From: Pseudovirgaria hyperparasitica | Lineage: Eukaryota > Ascomycota > Dothideomycetes > Acrospermales > Acrospermaceae | Direction of reading: 5' to 3' | Assembly (NCBI RefSeq): GCF_010093815.1 | Contig: NW_022985565.1 | Location: forward strand, 397,924-461,923 | Length of the DNA stretch: 64,000 bases | Part shown: positions 57,769 to 64,000 of the stretch, one piece after another | Numbering within the stretch: position 1 is the first letter of the stretch | How the letters are laid out: each line of letters begins with the position of its first letter | Notes under the pieces: model-generated | What the model saw: the letters and a program-made list of their open reading frames with translations, nothing else | Database searches by the model: none | Told to the model about the DNA's origin: nothing | Translations under genes and position numbers: made by a program

Positions 57769-58759
57769 CTACACTTGGTACGCTGGAGGGTTCGTGACCC
57801 AGCCAATGGGCCTGCTGCAATGCCACTGCAAACTTTAGCAAAGATGTCGGGCAAAGAATCACTTCACTCACCGTATCGGACTTCGCAAACCCATTCGCGC
57901 CTTGTTTTTGATTGATCGAAGCGTATACCGACCAACCTCCTACATTCAACTCTGACATCAACCGCAGCAGAATCGTTTGTGCCATCACGCCCTGGTCCAG
58001 ACCAACCGCCAGCCACGGCAGCCCCTTGAATCTCAACTCATAAACTCTCGCATCCTCCTTGTACAGCCCCTGACTCCGCAACCCCAACACACTCATCGCA
58101 TACGTCACCCCTTTCACAAAGTCACTCGGCCCATCAATAATGCGCACGCGATCATTACAGCTAAACGCGACACTCATCCACTCCACACGCGCGGCCTGCG
58201 GTCGGTAAGCGAAGATCAAGCTGTCCTTGTCTTGCGGTTGTCTTCCGACATTGACGGCCGTGTCGAGGATCCAGCCGCGATCATACAATGCCGCTAGCAC
58301 AGCACGCATCATGCGTCGCACCGTGATGCTGTTCTTCCCCGGCGCAATCCACGGTGTACCGTGGAGACCAAACTCCATACTCCCTTCGTGCATGCGCTGC
58401 ACGTTCAGGCCGGGCGGCCAGTGATACAGGATCGTGTCACGCACCAACGAGGTTTCGCCCGGGGGGAAGTCGAGCAGGCGGAGGCGGTCGTGCATGTGCA
58501 GGGTCATCAGAGCGAACTTTGTGCGGCGTGGAGCGCCGGGTGCGGCGGTGGCTTCGGACGAGGTGGGTGACATGGTATGCGCAGAAGTTGCGTGTAGTGG
58601 TGTTGGGACATATTGGGATTCGGAATCGGCGTAGTCGTCGGCGGAGTATGCGATGCGGGATGTTGTTGCTGGTGTATATGCTTCCGGGGACGTCCGGTCT
58701 GGAGTGTAGAGCTCGGGTTCGCTAGGAGCGGCAACTTCTTTTCCTTCGTCGTAGCCCAT
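57769..58759 (-). CDS. Fungal protein with internally duplicated domain
   Basis: Exons are 58759-57872 and 57825-57769; the 46-bp intron has donor gtgagt and acceptor tttgcag. The product is 314 aa. Residues 1-80 are disordered and Ser/Thr/Pro-rich. Two similar halves follow. Half one (about 80-190) has DRLRLLD, EFGLHGTPW, RRMMRAVLAALYDRGW and KDSLIFAY. Half two (about 192-305) has DRVRIID, ELRFKGLPW, TILLRLMSELNVGGW and KSDTWHC. Spacing between landmarks is nearly the same, so this is an old tandem duplication. I know similar two-repeat hypothetical proteins in filamentous fungi but no function. Without splicing, the frame runs on to 57680 and ends in unrelated residues; splicing restores the SDTW motif that mirrors DSL in half one. 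No signal peptide or membrane segment. Confidence 0.8.
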
Positions 58760-59688
58760 GCTTGTAGTGAGAAGCGGTAGAGCTGAGTAGGTTCAAGTAG
58801 AGTTTGAGAAGGAAGTCTGCTGGTCGTGGCTGGTCGAATAGATGTGGGTGTTATAAGATTGAGCGCCAGACGGGGGCATCGACGTAGATGTACATGCTGT
58901 CGAGGAATCCGTCTTTGGGATGCCCATCACTAGCTTTACATCCGCATCTCATGGCTTGACTGCGCCTTTCCAATTGAGGCCCTAGGCTTCCTGTTTCCGC
59001 GAATCAAATACCATTTGAGCGTGTCGGGACTGGTGTAAGCAGTCGTCTACGTTGCGCCTATTCCAGTGACGGTACACATAAATAGCTTATTGCCAGCCTG
59101 TTCCATCTAGGCAGTGCTCATGACGCGGTCTATTGTGTTGATGTTACGGGGTAAGAGTTGGGGGCTGGGTGTCGCGGGGGAATACTAGCCCGTCACGGCC
59201 GTACAAAATGGCTCAGCCGTGTTAATTAAGCTTCTTCCGGTGTAGTGAGCTGGACTCCTCGTGTGTAGACGCGTGGATAAGAACCTGCCAACAGTTCGTG
59301 TGCTATGCTAGATCGAGGTCTTTCATCTCGGAGCTGAACTTAATGAACCCGCGTCATCTGGTCGTCAATAGCGACAAGGGTGCGAAGGCACACAGAAACC
59401 TTGCCTAAACATATCACAACCTTGAGATCACATAGCAACATTCCATAACTCATGAGTTCACGCTTCGAACGAGCAATGGTTCAAAGCATCTTGTAGGTCT
59501 TTTTTTATGTCACGGACACATGGGACATTTTACGACACAAGGGACGACCATGTAAGTCTGAACCAGAGCGACTGATGAACTTCCTAACTTGCCGATAAAG
59601 GTGTCAACCTCGTACATTCATTAGTTCTCTTGTCTACAATGCTACTCTCGAATTATGCAACAGCTGCTAGGCTAACCCTCTCTTGTTC
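58760..59688. other. Intergenic, no gene recognised
   Basis: Upstream of the duplicated-domain gene and downstream of the permease. No coding region or repeat array is seen. Confidence 0.6.
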
Positions 59689-61755
59689 CTATACCTTTGG
59701 CTGTACGTATTCAACAGCAGCCGACGTTGCTCTTGAGTCCTTAACATGAATCCGTTTTTTCATACGCAGATTCGCCGTAGTGGTCGCAGTCACATCAGAA
59801 GCTTCCTCCGCCAGCAAGTTTCCAGAGGCGTCGTGTGTCCTGTCATATTCGGCAAGGGCATGGTTTGGTATCTTCAACAATCGGGCTGTGACAGATCCGT
59901 CGCCTTCCATAACAAATGTCTCCGTCCTGATGGAGTAGTCGCGAAGCCTAGGCAGTAATTCCAACCAGAAGAAATAGTACACACCACAACCGACCATGAG
60001 GCAAAGGCCAACGACACAGTACGTCGCATACCAGAACGAAACGTCACCACCCTTAGAACCACCTTTCGGGGGATACCACGGCATGATCAAGACGAAGACG
60101 CACACGGCAATCGAGAGCGTGATCGCCACATGCCAAGCTTCAAATTGAGCTTTGGGGAGACCCTGTTGCTTGCGTCGATAGCGGATGATGTAGATACCGA
60201 TAAACATCAGCGCCAAGAAGATAGAATCAGGATATGATCTGAGATCAACCAAGAAATTGAATGCATCGCCAAAAGGAAGTGCCAGAATAACTATCGAGGT
60301 CGTGGTCCATTTGAGAAGGATTGGAGCAAGTGGAGTCCCGAACGGCTTTGTAGATACCCAGACACCAGGCCACGGAATAAGTCCTTGCCGTGCAACTTCT
60401 CGAATCTGTCTAGTAGTGCCAATTATAACAGCCATGATATTACCAGCTGCACTGATGGCGACCAGAGCAGGTAGCACGCGTCCGGCCTTTCCGAATACTG
60501 CTTCGAAGAACAAGGCTGCTGTAAGCTCTCCAGAATCGCGGATGACTTCTTTCGGTACTGCGGCAAAGTATGCGACGTTTGCAAGAACATAGAGTACGAC
60601 TACGATAAGAAGGGATATTGGGGTATGTATCTTGAGGCTCCTCATCGGGTTCTTATTGACATTAGCACTGTAGGGTAGGTCAACGAGCATGACAACATAC
60701 CTTGATTTCCGAAACTACGTTGAATGCATTAGCATATCCCGAATAAGCAAAATTGATCTTCACTAATGAAGTTGCAACCGCGTTGCCGTTCGAGGTTGTT
60801 CCTTCGAAAGCATTTCGAAAGTTCGCATATGGATCTTTGACCCGTGTGCCTCCTCCCAAAACCACAAACCCTGTAATGACCACGAAAAGCAGTATGATAA
60901 GCTTGACGATCGAAATCAAGTTCATGATTCTCATTGACCATTTTGTGGAGATTAGACAGAGGAAGGCTAGGACAGAATATGATGCCAGTGCGAGCCCTTT
61001 GTTCTCCCATTCAGTTGCTGTATGACCGGCGGCACGATAGATATATCTTGCGAGAACTAGGTTGAAAGAGCATTAGTTCTGAAGATCGTTTATGACAGTC
61101 AAATCCGGTCCTTACCGATTGCGTTGCTACTTGAAAAGGAGAAAGCAACGGTAAAGAATGCGAAGGTTGCAGGGAAGAGAAAGCGCGGCTTTGGAAATGC
61201 TTGTTCCAGATACACAACCTACAGCCGGTCAGCGAGGAAAGAGTAAAAGGTAGGAAACATACCAATGCCCCACTACGGTTTGGGAATAGGGCTGTGTATT
61301 CGAGATATATCGACAATGCCGCTATCCGTCCGTCATGAATTAATGGCAATCTCAATATGTTTAGGCTCGTCAAGAACATACCCGCTGAAATGATGCCTCC
61401 AATAACCCAATATAAGAGACTCAAGCCAACAGATCCGAGCCCGGCAAGAATAGAGCCAGCTGTTTCCAGGTCAGTGGCCCATGCCGTGGATGTATTTCTT
61501 CCATATGAACTTACGAGTACTGAAGATACCAGTCCCAATCATTTGACTTATATTCAAACATATAATGCCAACCCATCCGACATGATACCCAAGCGGACTG
61601 GCCTGTTCAACAGGGGCTCCGGTCTTATCCTGGAAAATTTCGACGCCGTCCACGAAGATGTGGTCTCCAACCTGTTCATTCGCCCCGCGAACCTCGCTGA
61701 GGTCTACATCGCTGTTCGATCTCAACCAAGTAACAGGCTTTCTCCAGATAGCCAT
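59689..61755 (-). CDS. MUP1-like amino-acid (methionine-type) permease
   Basis: Six exons: 61755-61515, 61459-61382, 61321-61263, 61218-61116, 61056-60701 and 60651-59689; introns of 44-60 bp; product 599 aa. It belongs to the APC/LAT superfamily, twelve predicted TM segments. Landmarks: GIICLNISQMIGTGIFSTPG in TM1, SVGLSLLYWVIGG, YLEYTALFPNRSG, VYLEQAFPKP, NFAYSGYANAFNVVSEIK then NPMRSL, and GNIMAVIIGTTRQIREVARQ. These fit the yeast Mup1 high-affinity methionine permease group; exact substrate is inferred. Intron 2 (61322-61381) is 60 bp with no stop, so unspliced frames read through it. The acceptor of intron 5 is aataag, because the cctacag site upstream would bring in an immediate stop. 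The start is ATG 61755; the frame 12 bases upstream begins only with TTG. Confidence 0.9.
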
Positions 61756-63762
61756 GAGAATCGTCAAAATTTCAGGGAAGGACCAGGAAAATTAGTGCTT
61801 GAAAAAATGCACCAGAGAAGAATCAAACGCCGTGTTAAGGGAATGAGACGATAACATACTACATGCAGATCAAAGGTCTCGTATGCATGCATTTTGAACT
61901 ACTCTTGATGGTGGAACGCCCAGAAATGCAGATGGCGAGCGATTTGGATAAACTTGCATCATGTCCGTGTCACGCCATACCAAAGCGCGCGAGGAAGGCT
62001 TCTAGAGAGTAGCATGAAAGATACCTGGCATGGCTGCAGCAAAACGCTCATAGCTCGCATGGATTACTCAGAAGCCTGTTCACCCAACGAATGGTGATGG
62101 AAGTCTCATATGCTGCCACTAGCTTTAGTGCTACGAAACAGCGAGACGTCACTAACGTGCCAAGCAAACTGTTCTATCGCTGTATGTGGAGGTCTTCCAG
62201 AATGATTGAATCAGGTATAATTATGCCTCAGTCCGTGAACGTGTTTGGGTGACAGATAGCCCCCATCTTTAATATGCAATGTCGGGGGCATTCCTAGGTA
62301 TGGCGACATCGCAAGTCCGGCGATCTCCACTTCTTGCTTTACTGTGCCCAGGCGGCCAAGCCGTTGATCCAGTCATGGGATCTTTACAGCCGAAGTTAAG
62401 ACGATGAATCAGGAAGACTCCATGTTGTTGCGACATCTGTAATGGCACCCTTCAAGGGTTGCAATGCAGGTCTCCTGTAACACGTGATGTAGGATTGAAC
62501 ATATGCGCGCATGTCATATCCTCCTATTATGAAACGTTCTCCGCAGTTTCGTATTCAAGATTAGCTTCACGTAGGGCCGACGTCCATAAGATGACTAACA
62601 TTGGAGCAGGAATTGGAAGATTGGCCGTAGTATATATGTATGTATATATACATGCAACACTATCTGTGGGATGCCTGATGCTTGTAGTAGTGTTATTCAA
62701 CAATCAGTTGCCGCCAGGGCCGTAGCTTTGGATGACACTCAATAACAGATTGGCAGGTGTACTATGTACATATTATATAGCATCAACTGGTGGTCTGAGA
62801 CATGAAATTCGTTGACTTGCCCCCAGCCGCGCCCGGGGCCGCTGCGTGGATCTGGCGCTAGACTCTTTCGAGCGCGCGATTTGATTTGCTCTTCTCCTAC
62901 GACATAGATAGAATCCTAAGTACATGTTCTATGCCATAGATAGAGACTTATTATAGTAGAACGTAAGTTGACAAACAAGAGGTGCTATTTTAGGCCGTTC
63001 AAAAGCTGAACGAGGCTAATACCTGCGATCGCACTCATACGTATACTTATAAGTACACATTTCAGGTATTATTACCGTATATTTAAATATAGAACCTGAG
63101 CTAAGGAGAAAGACATCGGGGAAGAAAGTGCCAAGGCCGGCAAGCAGACTCATTAAGTCTCTCGTCCCAACACCACAAGCGTTTTATAGCAACTACCATC
63201 TGCAATGATATCGTTCGAACATCAAAAAGCCAAACCTCAAGCTGAGACACTGCTGCACTGTTTAAGCCATCAGACACACTTCAAGGTGTTTTGATAAATG
63301 GGTTCCGCGGCGGTAAGGCACAGGGGAGTCACGACAACCTTGGAAGCCACCTGAACCGCCCGGTTCTTCGGCCAACTAATTAGGGACAAAATGCCTTTGA
63401 CAGTGGTCGTGCCGGTCCACCGACGACGACGCACCTCGCGTCACGATCTCCAGTATTGTGCACGCAAACTCTATCATTCATCTCATGGTCAATTCGATTG
63501 TGATAGAGATTGCTCCGCTAGTATATAGATTTGAGGAATATTGCGGTTCCAAGGGTGTATGTAGTAAACAGTTGATAGTTTCCACATCCATCCGGTCCGG
63601 TAAGACCAATGAAGCAGCTGTAACGAAACGAGAGTCCATCAACGGCATTGTATGAGTTAGTGTATACATACTACAAAGTGAGTTGGTCAAGAGAAGTCTA
63701 TCTGACCAACGTGTCCTCGCCGCTAATGGTCGAAAAAATGCCTCAACTCTGTGCTGCCCGAG
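61756..63762. other. Intergenic, no gene recognised
   Basis: Permease promoter region and about 1.5 kb further with no credible coding region, repeat array or RNA gene. Confidence 0.55.
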
Positions 63763-64000
63763 ATGATGTCAGCAAAGTACATAAGTAAACTCACTAATGA
63801 AGATCTAGACCTCTACGCTGGTTCAATGAGCAGACACGATGCAATAGAAATACTGTTGGGGCATGGTAGCGCCGCGGAGTGCTTTGCTTGCGATCGCCGC
63901 AGGCGTCAGGAAGTTTGTAAGCCCATTCCTCCTGGTCCGAACTTTGGACTCATGATAACAAATGGAACTAGCACGTCAAATTCGCAGCTGCTTGAGCCAC
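63763..64000 (+). CDS. Possible partial gene running off the window
   Basis: An open frame from ATG 63763 (stop TAA about 24 codons' worth of bases upstream at 63724) stays open for 79 codons to the window edge. It has an internal CFACDRRRR stretch but no clear domain. A gtaagc donor-like word at 63918 could end the exon. A frame this long can arise by chance, so support is weak. Confidence 0.2.
   Translation, partial: MMSAKYISKLTNEDLDLYAGSMSRHDAIEILLGHGSAAECFACDRRRRQEVCKPIPPGPNFGLMITNGTSTSNSQLLEP

Noticed and set aside
57680-57871. 359-aa version of the duplicated-domain protein
   Set aside because: The extension reads through a gtgagt..tttgcag intron; splicing gives the conserved-looking DTW ending instead.
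1-64000. Biosynthetic gene cluster, CRISPR array or intact transposon
   Set aside because: No backbone synthase, no spaced direct repeats and no transposase or reverse transcriptase motif was found in the frames examined.

Overview
The window reads as nuclear DNA of a filamentous ascomycete (Pezizomycotina; a Dothideomycete is my best guess, by inference). The reasons are short introns (44-77 bp) with GT..AG ends, fungal-only families (HET-domain, fungal rhodopsin-domain/SAT4-type membrane protein, Msb1/Mug8, an FlbC-like regulator, an RlmA-like MADS protein) and monocistronic genes on both strands. There is no rRNA, CRISPR, virus or intact transposon that I can support. I rebuilt exon structures by hand; every spliced model closes in frame. 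The reconstructed proteins are 369, 332, 386, 689, 456, 1048, 614, 325, 617, 314 and 599 aa.

Layout. 1-13,969 is a microsatellite- and minisatellite-rich, gene-poor island holding one gene, an flbC-like C2H2 conidiation regulator (7526-8684). 13,970-22,079 is gene-dense: a small Cys-rich zinc protein (-), EAF6 (-) and TFIIS (+) sharing a divergent promoter, a HET-domain pseudogene (+), and a coiled-coil protein of unknown function (+). 22,080-32,384 holds a fungal rhodopsin-domain membrane protein (+), a secreted L-amino-acid-oxidase-like flavoenzyme (+) and a membrane-anchored RING-H2 protein (-). 32,385-50,398 has a three-finger C2H2 factor (37451-39907, +) and an Msb1/Mug8 polarity protein (42211-45555, -), separated by long empty stretches. 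50,399-61,755 carries an RlmA-like MADS-box factor (+), a penta-EF-hand protein (+), then three minus-strand genes: a 14-TM MFS exporter, a fungal protein with an internally duplicated domain, and a MUP1-like amino-acid permease. The last 2.2 kb has only a weak open frame running off the edge.

How the genes relate. Several belong to growth and development control: FlbC (conidiation), RlmA (cell-wall integrity), Msb1 (polarity/Rho signalling), penta-EF-hand (calcium) and two general transcription/chromatin factors (Eaf6, TFIIS). The amino-acid oxidase, MFS exporter and MUP1-like permease are nutrient or export functions. I see no biosynthetic gene cluster and no clear new multi-gene system.

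The most interesting signals are: (i) a HET gene whose hallmark Trp codon is TGA and which also has a C-terminal frameshift; (ii) a repeated coding-strand switch from C-rich to G-rich composition along several genes; (iii) a 10-bp-period minisatellite and related 5/10-bp repeats around flbC; (iv) stop-free introns of length 3n that naive ORF calls absorb; (v) an internally duplicated fungal domain whose real C-terminus is hidden by a 46-bp intron.
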